The notes: generated by a model not told the origin, from the letters alone. A stretch of DNA of 64,000 bases from Erwinia mallotivora (GCF_000590885.1 NZ_JFHN01000025.1:1-64000), one strand, 5' to 3'; counted from the first letter of the stretch, positions 47,933 to 57,636 are shown. Numbers and translations: made by a program.

Positions 47933-50647
47933 CTACTCATATATTTCTGCTTCTGTTTTCACTTCCTCTTTTTTCATTTCCTCCTGTTGTTGAAAGATAA
48001 TCGCTATGTCATTTTTCTGACTTATTTCCAGTCGAATATTCTGGCCTGCTATTGCCATTTCACTATTCAATATGAGGCGTCCCATTTCGGGTACGATGTT
48101 TTGTTCGATGAAGCGAATTAGCATCCTGGCACCCGTTTCCGCCACCGGGCACTGCCCGACGATGTAATGCACTAATGCATCGGTGTAATGGAGACGGGCA
48201 CCATGCTGTTGCAACAGCCTCTCTCCCAAACGATCGAGGTGCAACCGGACAATGTGTTGCAACGATTCCTGATGTAATGGCAAATAGGGCACTACAGCCA
48301 GTCGCCCCAGGAATGCCGCCGGGAAAGACTTCAATAACTCAGGTTGCAGTAGTTTTTTCAGACTTTCTGCATCAGGAGCAGTATCAGGATCGGTAAACAG
48401 GCTGCTTATTAATTCGCTACCGACATTGCTGGTGAGCAATAAAATGGTATTTTTAAAATTAATCTGGCGTCCTTCACCATCCTCCATGCATCCCTTATCA
48501 AACACCTGGAAGAATAATTCATGTACATCCGAATGCGCCTTCTCAATCTCATCCAGTAAAACCACACTATATGGCTTACGGCGAACCGCCTCGGTCAAAA
48601 CACCACCTTCGCCATAACCCACATAGCCTGGCGGCGACCCCTTCAATGATGAAACCGTATGCGCTTCCTGGTATTCACTCATATTAATGGTGATAAGATT
48701 TTGTTCGCCACCATATAACTGCTCAGCAATTGCCAGAGCCGTTTCGGTTTTACCGACACCTGAAGGCCCGACCAGCATAAAAACACCAATTGGCTTCCTC
48801 GGATCTGCCAGTCCGGCACGGGCGGTCTGAATACTTTCGCTGACCTGGTTCAGGGCAAACTGCTGGCCAATCACCCGCTCTGCCAGTCTTTGTGGCAACT
48901 CCAGTACGGCTCGAATATCGTCCTTCATCATCTGACCAACAGGAATTCCGGTCCAGTCAGCGACAATACTGGCAATAACGCCCGAATTTACTTCCGCCTG
49001 AATCATGGGCTGTTCGTGTTGAGCTGTATGGATACTGGCTTCCAGGGAACAAAGCTGACTTTGCAGCTGACGTATCTGATCATCATCCGGATTACCCTGT
49101 TTGGCCAAATCCTGGAGCTCTTTTCGTACAGCGATAACAGAAGAAACCAGCTCTTTCTCCTGCTGCCAACGCTGCTCAAGAAGTTCTTTCTTCTCTGTGT
49201 GCTCTGCTATGTTCTCACGCAGTGAAATGGCACGATAGTTCTCCCCTTTACCGAAATGTAACGCTTTTTCAACCAGCGAAAGCTCGGTCTGCACTGTCTC
49301 CGTCTTGAATTTCAGAATCTGTAGCTCTCCAGGTGGAGCATGCTGCGCAACCGCCACCCTTGCGCACGCGGTATCAAGCAGACTGATTGCTTTATCAGGC
49401 AACTGACGAGCCGGAATGTAACGATGAGAAAGGCGAACCGCAGCCTGGATAGCTTCATCCATAATCCAGACACCGTGGTGTTTCTCCAGCATCGGTATAA
49501 GTCCCCGAAGCATCGAGATTGCAGTTTCCTCATCAGGCTCGTTGACCTGCAATACCTGGAAACGACGAGTCAACGCCGGATCCTTTTCAATGTGCCGTTT
49601 GAACTCACTCCAGGTCGTTGCGCCAATGGTTCGCAGCTGCCCCCTCGCCAGAGCGGGTTTAAGCAAGTTAGCCGCATCGCCGGTACCGGCTGCGCCTCCC
49701 GCACCGACCAGCGTGTGCACCTCATCAATAAATAAAATAACGGGTTGGGGCGAAGCAATAGCCTCCTCCAGAACCGATTTAAGCCGGGCCTCAAATTCAC
49801 CTTTCATGCTGGCACCTGCTGAGAGTGCTACAACATCCAGCGTCAGCAGACGTACATGGGAAAGCGCAGGAGGCACATTACCCGCCACAACAGACTGAGC
49901 AAGTCCTTCAACAACAGCCGTTTTCCCCACGCCCGCCTCCCCCGTCAGCAACGGATTGTTCTGGCGACGGCGTAGCAGAATATCGATCATGGTATTAATT
50001 TCATGATCGCGTCCCAGCACAGGATCAAGCTTCCCTTCACGAGCCAGCGCGGTAAGGTCGGTGGTATATTGCGCTAAACCAGCGCTGTTTTTTTGTCCTG
50101 CCAATGCGTGACTGGCTTCACCTGGAATTGCACCTTCTCTCTGGGCGCTGCCCTCACTTGCGGCTTCGTTCTTTTCAGCAGAAGTCTGGGTGATATAACC
50201 AAAATCGTTGGTCAGATGTTCCAGAGAAATACGCTCAAATGCGGGAGAAATGTCAAATAATGCGCGACGTAGTTCCATTGTGGTTAACATCGCAATCAAT
50301 AAATGACCACTGCGGATATGATGGTCAAAACATTCAAGACTGGCATAAATCCAGGCTCTTTCAATCGCCAACTCAATATGATAGGAAAAGTCAGAAATAG
50401 TACTTGCGCCCGAAGGCAAACGAGTTAATGCCTGAGCGAATCCACGTTCCATAGCATCAAAATCAACTTCAAAATGACGCGCTATTAAACGTAAATCACT
50501 TTCTTCCTGCTGCCAGAGCTGATTCAGCCAGTGAACCAACTCAACATAAGGATTGCCACGTAATTTACATACGGTTGTCGCGTTTTCAATACTTCTGAAT
50601 AATGTAGCGTTAAGCTTTCCAAATAAATTCTGCCGGGTAATAGCCAT
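47933..50647 (-). CDS. tssH: T6SS sheath-recycling ATPase ClpV (TssH)
   Basis: ClpV is the AAA+ unfoldase that disassembles contracted sheaths. The 904-residue product has an N-domain (about 1-160) that recognises TssC. The first AAA module has Walker A GEAGVGKT (236-243), a coiled-coil middle domain follows (about 400-540), and the second AAA module has GPSGVGKT (near 625). VLLDEIEKAH is the Walker B region. The frame is open to 50701, but ATG 50647 (MAITRQNLFGKLN) is the family start. The C-terminal tail EMKKEEVKTEAEIYE is highly charged. Downstream on the same strand comes the fimbrial operon, not another tss gene. Confidence 0.95.
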   Translation of the reverse strand: MAITRQNLFGKLNATLFRSIENATTVCKLRGNPYVELVHWLNQLWQQEESDLRLIARHFEVDFDAMERGFAQALTRLPSGASTISDFSYHIELAIERAWIYASLECFDHHIRSGHLLIAMLTTMELRRALFDISPAFERISLEHLTNDFGYITQTSAEKNEAASEGSAQREGAIPGEASHALAGQKNSAGLAQYTTDLTALAREGKLDPVLGRDHEINTMIDILLRRRQNNPLLTGEAGVGKTAVVEGLAQSVVAGNVPPALSHVRLLTLDVVALSAGASMKGEFEARLKSVLEEAIASPQPVILFIDEVHTLVGAGGAAGTGDAANLLKPALARGQLRTIGATTWSEFKRHIEKDPALTRRFQVLQVNEPDEETAISMLRGLIPMLEKHHGVWIMDEAIQAAVRLSHRYIPARQLPDKAISLLDTACARVAVAQHAPPGELQILKFKTETVQTELSLVEKALHFGKGENYRAISLRENIAEHTEKKELLEQRWQQEKELVSSVIAVRKELQDLAKQGNPDDDQIRQLQSQLCSLEASIHTAQHEQPMIQAEVNSGVIASIVADWTGIPVGQMMKDDIRAVLELPQRLAERVIGQQFALNQVSESIQTARAGLADPRKPIGVFMLVGPSGVGKTETALAIAEQLYGGEQNLITINMSEYQEAHTVSSLKGSPPGYVGYGEGGVLTEAVRRKPYSVVLLDEIEKAHSDVHELFFQVFDKGCMEDGEGRQINFKNTILLLTSNVGSELISSLFTDPDTAPDAESLKKLLQPELLKSFPAAFLGRLAVVPYLPLHQESLQHIVRLHLDRLGERLLQQHGARLHYTDALVHYIVGQCPVAETGARMLIRFIEQNIVPEMGRLILNSEMAIAGQNIRLEISQKNDIAIIFQQQEEMKKEEVKTEAEIYE

Positions 50648-51240
50648 AATGATAGTCCAATTCCTTTGGGCTTTTATACGTGCACATCCATCGTGCCTCA
50701 AACGTGTAATACTATGCCGCGAAGGTCACAGAAAAACAAATCAGACAACCATCGTCGATCCAATTTTAGGATTTTTGACCGAAAAAAAATCCTTCCTCCC
50801 ATTACGCACCAAGGTCAATTGTTTATTATTAAAGGTATCTTCTTCAGAAGATATTGAAAAATAAATCTCAGGATGAACAATTACAGACATCTTCAGATTG
50901 AGTCGTCATAACTGGCATGATATAAGGTTCCGGACGCGAACAAGGAGGGGCGCATAATGATTCCAGCAGGATACTGGGTGAAAGGCATACCATCTCTGTT
51001 ATTATCTGACACATTAAATAAAGCCCCTGACACCTCACCCACCCAGGTGTTTTCGGGAATTAATACTATGTTTAGTTTAGCCATCTTTCAGGCTGTGCTC
51101 TTTACGATTATCATCGAAAAGTTTACAACTACCGGGTGATATTCACCCAGCAATCAGGCCGTGTGGAATGACGCGGGCCAGGGCTTGATATCCCAGGAAA
51201 ACGGAAATTTAATAAATAATTAAATAATGGGGCTACACAG
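50648..51240. other. 593-base divergent control region between tssH and tssF
   Basis: This AT-rich region separates the two divergent T6SS arms and should contain both promoters. No convincing sigma-70 or sigma-54 promoter could be fixed by eye. It contains one possible small gene (50957-51139) and an antisense reading frame that is probably spurious. No repeat or tRNA was seen. Confidence 0.55.
50957..51139 (+). CDS. Possible small membrane protein
   Basis: A 60-codon frame is preceded by a near-ideal ribosome site (AAGGAGGGG, ATG eight bases later). The product begins MIPAGYWVKGIPSLLL and has one hydrophobic stretch (MFSLAIFQAVLFTIII) near the C-terminus, so it could be a single-span inner-membrane peptide. 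No family is recognised. It lies 101 bases upstream of tssF on the same strand. The excellent ribosome site is the only real support, and the frame could still be chance. Confidence 0.3.
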   Translation: MIPAGYWVKGIPSLLLSDTLNKAPDTSPTQVFSGINTMFSLAIFQAVLFTIIIEKFTTTG

Positions 51241-53118
51241 TTGGATCATAAATTTCTTGATTATTATAATCATGAACTGACATTTATGAGAGAAATGTCA
51301 CGTGAGTTCGCCGATAAACACCCAAAAATAGCGGCCCGTCTGGGGATGCGAGGGATTGAAGTTGCCGACCCTTATGTTGAAAGGCTGATTGAAGCATTTT
51401 GTTTTTTATCTGCCAGAACACAAATAAAACTGGATGCTGAATTTCCAAAATTCACCAGAAGACTTCTGGATATTGTTTATCCAAACTATAACTCACCTAC
51501 TCCTTCAATGGGTGTTGTTCAGTTGACACCAAACCTGAAAGAAGGTGATCTTACTCATGGCTATCTGGTTCCCAAAAACAGCGCGTTTTATACCAGAATA
51601 TTACCCGGAGAAAATTCACGTTGCGAGTTTCGCAGCGGACAGGAGGTCACGCTTTGGCCAATAGAAATGACCGAAGCGCGTTTAACTTCTATTCCCCCTG
51701 ACCTTCCTAATCTTGAAAAATACCGTATTGCGTATTCAAAGCTTAAAGGTGCATTACGTATAAAGTTAAAACTACAGGGCGATAAGACTTTTTCGCAACT
51801 GGAAGGCCTGAGCGAACTACCACTTTATATCGATGGTGATGAAAGAGTGGTTTCCCATATTTTTGAGCTGGTACATACCAGTAATATTGCGATGATCATC
51901 CGTTCCGGTGATACGAAAACACCAGACGTGGTGATTAACCAGCAGCCACTGGCTTTCGAAGGACTGAAACCTGATCAAACCCTGCTGCCAATGGCATGGA
52001 ACATGTTCCATGGACATAATTTAATCCATGAATATTTTGCCTGCCGCCAGCGTTTTTACTTCTTTACCTTAACTCAACTGGATCAAGGGTTACGGCACAA
52101 TCAAACCAATGAAGCAGAATTAATTATCTTGTTAGATCGCCTGCCCCAGAATCTGATCGGACACGTTGACCCCTCTAAGTTTCTCCTGTTTTGCACCCCG
52201 GTGATTAATCTTTTTTCCAAAGTCGTCGACAGGATTGAAGTTAACCGAGCGCTCAATGCCTTTCATGTTGTTCCCGACCGCAGCCGGCCTATGGATTTCG
52301 AGGTATTTTCAGTCAACAAGGTTCTCGGTCAACAGGCGGAAAAAAGCGAAGAGGTTGTATTTAATCCACTTTATCAGACACGGCACTGCGACTTCGGCAA
52401 TTTCAGCCGGTATTTTTCAATTCAACGCGAAATCAGGACCAAAGAAGAAACGACCAGAAAATACGATACAAGAACGCCTTATATGGGCACAGAAGTCTTC
52501 GTATCACTGGTCGAGCAACAGGAAGCGCCGTATGCCGATCACATCAGATATCTGACCGTCGAAGCCATGGTTACAAACCGGGATCTTCCTCGTCTGATCT
52601 CAAGAAGTGGTAGCTTTGAACTCTCAATGAATGATGCAGTACCGGTTACGGGTGCGACTTTTATTTGTCAGCCCAGTGCCCCCCGTGCTCCTTTCGCACT
52701 TGGTGAGTCTGCATGGCGGTTGATTCGTCAATTAAGTTTCAACTACCTGCCACTTTCTGATATGGAACACAGTCTGGGAGGAGAATCCCTGCGCAGCATG
52801 TTGCGACTTTTTCTTAACAGTTCAGATCATGAGTCTGGCAGCCAGGTCAACAGTCTGATTGGTTGTAAAAGCGAACCGGTGATTCGCAGACTCCCTGGTG
52901 ATGGATTGATGGTCTATGGTCGTGGAGTGCGTTGTACGTTGACTATCGATGAAGAAGGTTTTTCTGGAGTGAGCCCGTATCTGTTCGGGTTGATCATGGA
53001 AAATTATTTATCCCGCCATGCCGCCATCAATATTTTTACTGAAACTGAATTGCATTCAATGCAGAGAGGGCTGATTGCAAGCTGGAAGGGACGTCCTGGT
53101 AAGAGAGGGGCGCTCTGA
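51241..53118 (+). CDS. tssF: T6SS baseplate protein TssF
   Basis: TssF and TssG build the baseplate wedge with TssE and TssK. The 625-residue product starts at TTG 51241, reading LDHKFLDYYNHELTFMREMSREFADKHPKIAARLGMRG, the standard TssF opening; an in-frame stop just upstream leaves no alternative ATG. The conserved PYVERLIEAFCFLSARTQIKLDAEFPKFTRRLLDIVYPNY-type region and the C-terminal GRGVRCTLTIDEEGFSG and LFGLIMENYLSRHAAINIFTET are present. The unusual start codon may limit translation. tssG follows after one base. Confidence 0.94.
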   Translation: MDHKFLDYYNHELTFMREMSREFADKHPKIAARLGMRGIEVADPYVERLIEAFCFLSARTQIKLDAEFPKFTRRLLDIVYPNYNSPTPSMGVVQLTPNLKEGDLTHGYLVPKNSAFYTRILPGENSRCEFRSGQEVTLWPIEMTEARLTSIPPDLPNLEKYRIAYSKLKGALRIKLKLQGDKTFSQLEGLSELPLYIDGDERVVSHIFELVHTSNIAMIIRSGDTKTPDVVINQQPLAFEGLKPDQTLLPMAWNMFHGHNLIHEYFACRQRFYFFTLTQLDQGLRHNQTNEAELIILLDRLPQNLIGHVDPSKFLLFCTPVINLFSKVVDRIEVNRALNAFHVVPDRSRPMDFEVFSVNKVLGQQAEKSEEVVFNPLYQTRHCDFGNFSRYFSIQREIRTKEETTRKYDTRTPYMGTEVFVSLVEQQEAPYADHIRYLTVEAMVTNRDLPRLISRSGSFELSMNDAVPVTGATFICQPSAPRAPFALGESAWRLIRQLSFNYLPLSDMEHSLGGESLRSMLRLFLNSSDHESGSQVNSLIGCKSEPVIRRLPGDGLMVYGRGVRCTLTIDEEGFSGVSPYLFGLIMENYLSRHAAINIFTETELHSMQRGLIASWKGRPGKRGAL

Positions 53119-53119
53119 A

Positions 53120-54130
53120 GTGGAAAGTAATCTGTCGGCGCTGGACGCCTGGTTTAACAACGAGCAGCCATGGGATGCGGGTTTTATCAGCCTGATGCGG
53201 GCTATTGCAGCCAAAAACCCATCAACACCTCATCCGGGTACATCAACGCTGCCTTCTCAGGAGAAATACCGCATCGGCCAGTTGGCCACGATGATTTTTT
53301 CGCCACGCGAGATAGCACGTATCAGCACTGAAGAGGGCAGGACGAGGTTACAGCTTTTCGGTCTTGGCATATGGGGCCCCCAGGGCGCAATGCCGTTGGG
53401 TATATCAGAATTGATCTACTCCCGGGCAGAACTGCATGACCAGACGATGATTGATTTTTTGGATATTTTTCATCACCGCGCACTCTCTTTGTTTTATCGG
53501 GCATGGTTTGTAGCACAGGATACCGCGTCACTGGATCGCGCTGATGATGAGCGATTTTCCTTCTATGTCGCAAGCCTGGCTGGCATGGACCCGCAGGAAC
53601 TCAACAGCAAGGTTCTGCCGACGCATGCGCGTCTTGCTTCTACTGCCCATTTAATTAGGGAAGCGCGTAATCCGGAAGGTCTGCTTGGCGCATTACAATA
53701 TTATTTTGAAGTACCAGCCAGATTAGAAGAGTTTGCCAGCCAGTGGATTTTTCTGGCGCCACAGGATCAGTCAATCTTAGGCGAAGACAGCGGTGCAATG
53801 ACGTTAGGCGATGGCGCTATTCTGGGCAATACGGTGAAAGACAGACAGCATAAATTTAAACTCATTCTTGGACCGCTGACGCTGAAACAATATATGCGTT
53901 TCAGCCCCTGGGGACAGGATTTACCCGTCCTGCGCGAATGGGTACGCAACTTTATTGGCTTTGAGTATGCGTGGGATACCCAATTAATGCTGGCAGCCAG
54001 TGAAGTCCCTCAGGCCACTTTGGGCGGTGAGCATCAGTTGGGCTACGCCACCTGGCTTGAAAGATATGAAACCGATCTTCCTGTCTACGGTATGAGCTTT
54101 GAACCTGAACTTTATCAGGAAGGAGCATGA
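53120..54130 (+). CDS. tssG: T6SS baseplate protein TssG
   Basis: The 336-residue TssG pairs with TssF. Visible conserved parts are the N-terminal FISLMRAIAAKNP, the motif FGLGIWGPQGAMPLGISELIYSRAELHDQTMIDFLDIFHHRALSLFYRAW and the C-terminal KQYMRFSPWGQDLPVLREWVRNFIGFEYAWD. The GTG at 53120 begins one base after the tssF stop and lies behind GAGAGGGG; the frame is open upstream to 53075, but this start matches the family. It overlaps tssA by four bases. Confidence 0.94.
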   Translation: MESNLSALDAWFNNEQPWDAGFISLMRAIAAKNPSTPHPGTSTLPSQEKYRIGQLATMIFSPREIARISTEEGRTRLQLFGLGIWGPQGAMPLGISELIYSRAELHDQTMIDFLDIFHHRALSLFYRAWFVAQDTASLDRADDERFSFYVASLAGMDPQELNSKVLPTHARLASTAHLIREARNPEGLLGALQYYFEVPARLEEFASQWIFLAPQDQSILGEDSGAMTLGDGAILGNTVKDRQHKFKLILGPLTLKQYMRFSPWGQDLPVLREWVRNFIGFEYAWDTQLMLAASEVPQATLGGEHQLGYATWLERYETDLPVYGMSFEPELYQEGA

Positions 54131-55269
54131 CAGAGACCATTATTGGTAACGCGAACAGGGACAGGATCAATAACAGCCATTTTTCAAATAAGGATGATTT
54201 AGCTATGGCTGAAATAAACAGAGAGCAACTCAGTAAGTATTATCAGCACCTGCTGAACAAAATATCCGAAGAACACGCCTGCGGCGAAAGTCTGGAATAT
54301 GATCCCGGGTTTATCATGCTTCAGTCCCGATTGCAGCCGCGCCTTAATGTGGAATATGGCAGCTTCACAGAAGCGGCGGAACCCATTAACTGGGCAGAAA
54401 CGGAACGGGAATGTCTGATATTACTGGAAAAAAGCAAAGATATCCGTTTGGTGATTGCGCTGATCCGCTGCCGCATTCGGCAAATTGGTCTGGCAGCACT
54501 TTATGAAGGTCTGGACGCTCTTCGTCATTTACTGATTGCTTTCCCGGCAGACCTTCATCCACAGCTTCTGGATGAAGATGAATTTGTCCCACTGCTGAGG
54601 GCGAACGCATTCTCCGAACTTGAGGATATAGGTGGTCTGCTGGGCGATATTCGTAATCAACCACTACCGAAGGGTGCAGGTTTACAAATTACGATTAAAG
54701 ATTTCGAAAAGGGTAACGCTTCTCCACGTGAAGAAGGAGCTTTACCAGAATCCGTTATCTCTGCCCTGCTCAATGAATGGCAGGAGCGGGAAGACCCGAC
54801 CATCCACTCACTCTATGCAGCCGGGATCTGTCTGAAAGAGATAAAAAGCCTTCTTGACGAATCATTGGGAAATGATGCCCCCGACTTCGCAAGACTTGGG
54901 GCTTTACTGAGTTTATTTGTCTCTTCCTCTTCCCAGCCCGCGGTATTGCCTGAATCTGCGCCACCATTTCTGAGTGAACAACCAGAAGCCGAGCCGCAGG
55001 CTGTCGTGCCAACTGATGCTGTTATTACTGCGCCGGAAGATCCGGTCATTAAAAGCGCTCATCTGCCTGTACAAACAGGAATTAAAACACGCTCAGATGC
55101 AGTTCAAAAACTCAGAGAAATACGGACATGGTTTACCAAAATGGAACCCAGTAGTCCTGTCATTCCTTTATTGGCATTTGCAGAATCAACCGTTGGTAAG
55201 AGTTTTTCGGCTTTGCTGAAACTATTACCCGTCGACATGATAGAGAAGATGAATACAGACAAGGAGTAA
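54127..55269 (+). CDS. tssA: T6SS cap protein TssA (ImpA family)
   Basis: TssA primes and coordinates tube and sheath assembly. The 380-residue protein has the ImpA_rel N-terminal domain at about 40-150 (GESLEYDPGFIMLQSRLQPRLNVEYGS, INWAETERECLILLEKSKDIRLVIALIRC, AFPADLHPQLLDED). A Pro/Glu-rich linker follows (about 275-310), then a C-terminal helix region ending in LLPVDMIEKMN. ATG 54127 overlaps tssG (ATGA). The next gene is not a tss gene but a fimbrial adhesin, six bases downstream. Confidence 0.92.
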   Translation: MTETIIGNANRDRINNSHFSNKDDLAMAEINREQLSKYYQHLLNKISEEHACGESLEYDPGFIMLQSRLQPRLNVEYGSFTEAAEPINWAETERECLILLEKSKDIRLVIALIRCRIRQIGLAALYEGLDALRHLLIAFPADLHPQLLDEDEFVPLLRANAFSELEDIGGLLGDIRNQPLPKGAGLQITIKDFEKGNASPREEGALPESVISALLNEWQEREDPTIHSLYAAGICLKEIKSLLDESLGNDAPDFARLGALLSLFVSSSSQPAVLPESAPPFLSEQPEAEPQAVVPTDAVITAPEDPVIKSAHLPVQTGIKTRSDAVQKLREIRTWFTKMEPSSPVIPLLAFAESTVGKSFSALLKLLPVDMIEKMNTDKE

Positions 55270-55274
55270 CACTG

Positions 55275-56273
55275 ATGCTACGGAAGGTTATACTTTTATC
55301 ATTCAGCGGATTAGCAGCAACGAACGCCGCCGCCGAATGTGTCCTTGCCAGAGGAACGCCAACCACATTAACGCTGGCAGCCCAGACTATTACCGTCAGT
55401 GCTGATGCAGCTGCCGATACGTCAACACCCATTTCAGGGGCGATATACACCACGTCAGCCATACCTACAAATATTGGATACGATGGTTGCGTTGCCGGTA
55501 TTCCCGCAGGCAGAGTCCTGATAGGTTTAAGCGAAACTGTTGCAACCAAGCTATTTAAAACCAACGTAGAAGGAATCGGAGTAAAAGTACAGGCTTATAC
55601 CGGAACGGGGTTTGGTACTTATCCTCTTGATTACACTGTATCTTTTAGTGGTGGTGAAAGCACAGGTACTTTTGACTGGAAGGCAGGGAGCTACTACCGG
55701 GTACAGTTTTACAAAACTGCGGATACCCTCTCTCTTTCCGACCCAACTGGAGATGTGGTGCTTGATGCTGGTTCTCTGGCGTATGAATGGGTCCAGGATG
55801 ATGCGACACGCGGAATCAGTCTTACCATCAACCAGATAAAGGTAATCAGCACACCGGCATGTACCTTTGATTCCAGTAAGACCATTGATTTCTCGACCGT
55901 AACGCCAGCCATGCTGACCAGTGGGGGTGTTGAAAAGCCGCTGGTTTTCGGATTGACCTGTAAAACAGATTATGGCTCTTATTCAGCAAACGCATCCATT
56001 ACTTCCACAACCAGCTCAACTGACAATAAATATATTCGTGTGACAGACTCAAGTGGAAACAGTGACAATCAACTGGGTATAGAAATTTATAACAGCAGCG
56101 GTGGTCAGATGAGCTTAAGTGGTAATGTCCTGGAAAAATCAAGTACCGTTGCCAGTGGTGTTGCCGCAGAATTTAACTGGACCGCAAAACTTGTTAACGC
56201 TGGCACAGATAAAACAAGGCCACAAAATGGCAGTTTTACTGCGCAGGCAGAGATTTTATTACAGTTAAATTAA
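55275..56273 (+). CDS. Two-domain fimbrial tip adhesin
   Basis: The 332-residue protein resembles MrkD/FimH-type adhesins. The signal peptide (about 1-21) ends NAAA and is followed by an N-terminal receptor-binding domain (about 22-190) with one cysteine pair (AECVLARGTPTTLTL, GYDGCVAG). A C-terminal pilin domain (about 195-332) has TPACTFDSSK, LTCKTDYGS and the terminal strand TAQAEILLQLN. AAGGAG lies eight bases before the ATG, and the start is six bases behind the tssA stop, so it belongs to the T6SS plus-strand operon. Its likely usher, chaperone and pilins are on the opposite strand at 43107-47855. Confidence 0.88.
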   Translation: MLRKVILLSFSGLAATNAAAECVLARGTPTTLTLAAQTITVSADAAADTSTPISGAIYTTSAIPTNIGYDGCVAGIPAGRVLIGLSETVATKLFKTNVEGIGVKVQAYTGTGFGTYPLDYTVSFSGGESTGTFDWKAGSYYRVQFYKTADTLSLSDPTGDVVLDAGSLAYEWVQDDATRGISLTINQIKVISTPACTFDSSKTIDFSTVTPAMLTSGGVEKPLVFGLTCKTDYGSYSANASITSTTSSTDNKYIRVTDSSGNSDNQLGIEIYNSSGGQMSLSGNVLEKSSTVASGVAAEFNWTAKLVNAGTDKTRPQNGSFTAQAEILLQLN

Positions 56274-56301
56274 TTTAATATAGTTTAAAAACTGGTGACA
56301 T

Positions 56302-57636
56302 ATGGATTTGAAGCCTGGAATTTTTGTAAGCATTGCCAGCTACAGAGATACGGAACTGCTTCCCACGCTGCATGACATGATAAATATGTCTTCGGGTTCG
56401 TGTTTCTTGAGAATTGCTGTTTGCTGGCAAGATAAGGGTGATATTAATTTATTTCTGAAGAATGGAATGGCGTTGCTTGAGGAAAAAATTCATAACGGCC
56501 ACCCTCTTTACATTTTCAGTTATTGTAATGTTGAGATTACTATCCTGAGCATTCATTATTTCCACAGTCAGGGGGCGTGTTGGGCAAGAAGCATATGCGA
56601 AAAATTTTATCATGGAGAAGATTATTTTTTGCAAATTGACTCACACTGTCGTTTTATCAAAAACTGGGATAAAGAAATGATGTGTATGCTTACCCTGTTA
56701 AAAGATAAAAGTCACCACCCTGTTCTCTCCTCATATCCACCTGCCTACCAACCCGGTGATGACAGTAGCAGGAAGAATTTTGTCAGCCGCCTGGTGTTTC
56801 GGGGCTTCTCAAATGAAAAAATCCTCCAACTGAGCTCTGTTGATTTCAAAGCAGATGCACCGGTGAGAGGAAGTTATCTCGCTGGTGGATTTATTTTTGC
56901 CGAAGGATCATTTGTTGTTGATGTACCTAATGATCCTCAGATATTTTTTGAGGGCGAAGAAATTGCCATGGCTGCAAGAGCCTATACCTCTGGTTATGAC
57001 ATCTGGCATCCTCATAAAATTTTACTGTGGCATTTTTATGGTCGAAAAGATCATAACAAAATCTGGTCGGATCATAATAGTGAAGCTAAAAATACGGGTG
57101 CCGTGGACAAGGCGTGGTGGGACAGAGATCGTGACGCTAAAAAACGAGTGCGCTGTTTACTTGAAAATGAATCAAATGAACAAAGCATTGACGCACGCTA
57201 TTCTCTGGGAAATAAACGTTCACTAAAAGAATTTGAAGACATAACAGGCGTAGATTTCAGGTTATGTAGCGTATTACCTGAAGTTGTCGAAAAAGAACGT
57301 TGCGCATTTTTTGTCAGTCATAACGGAGAAGACTGGCGCAAAAGACTTATCAGGTTAAATAAAAAGACCTTGTCCCTGCCCAGAGCTAAGCTTGAATTTT
57401 CTTTTACAGACATAGTGAAATTACACATAGGCGTTTACAATAAAAATAACGACCTTCTGGAGAAAAAAATATTCCACGCTGAGGAAATTAAAAATACATT
57501 AATGAAAGAGAGTGAAGAAGAATTGAAAATAGAATTCGACTTCATTACTTCCCCTGGATTAAATCCCAGCGTTATCAGAATCAGTCCCTACTTGCGAAAC
57601 GAAGGATGGGGAAATATTTTTGAGGTGGCGTGGTGA
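56302..57636 (+). CDS. GlcNAc-type glycosyltransferase (Skp1 GlcNAc-transferase-like)
   Basis: The 444-residue cytoplasmic protein matches the Pfam family called Glycosyltransferase (GlcNAc), PF11397, related to the eukaryotic Skp1 N-acetylglucosaminyltransferase. Hallmarks are FVSIASYRDTELLPTLHDM at the start, GACWARSICEKFY, the DxH metal motif in YFLQIDSHCRF (113-115), and AGGFIFAEGSFV followed by FFEGEEIAMAARAYTSGYD and WHFYG. The last 110 residues are an extra domain of unknown type. No signal or membrane segment is seen. It is 28 bases after the adhesin and overlaps the next gene by seven bases. Possible substrates are the pilin, the adhesin or a T6SS part; this is inference. Confidence 0.75.
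   Translation: MDLKPGIFVSIASYRDTELLPTLHDMINMSSGSCFLRIAVCWQDKGDINLFLKNGMALLEEKIHNGHPLYIFSYCNVEITILSIHYFHSQGACWARSICEKFYHGEDYFLQIDSHCRFIKNWDKEMMCMLTLLKDKSHHPVLSSYPPAYQPGDDSSRKNFVSRLVFRGFSNEKILQLSSVDFKADAPVRGSYLAGGFIFAEGSFVVDVPNDPQIFFEGEEIAMAARAYTSGYDIWHPHKILLWHFYGRKDHNKIWSDHNSEAKNTGAVDKAWWDRDRDAKKRVRCLLENESNEQSIDARYSLGNKRSLKEFEDITGVDFRLCSVLPEVVEKERCAFFVSHNGEDWRKRLIRLNKKTLSLPRAKLEFSFTDIVKLHIGVYNKNNDLLEKKIFHAEEIKNTLMKESEEELKIEFDFITSPGLNPSVIRISPYLRNEGWGNIFEVAW

Noticed and set aside
50893..51084. 63-codon minus-strand frame in the tssH-tssF gap
   Set aside because: It has no ribosome site and overlaps antisense to a frame with an excellent one; neither family nor signal is recognisable.
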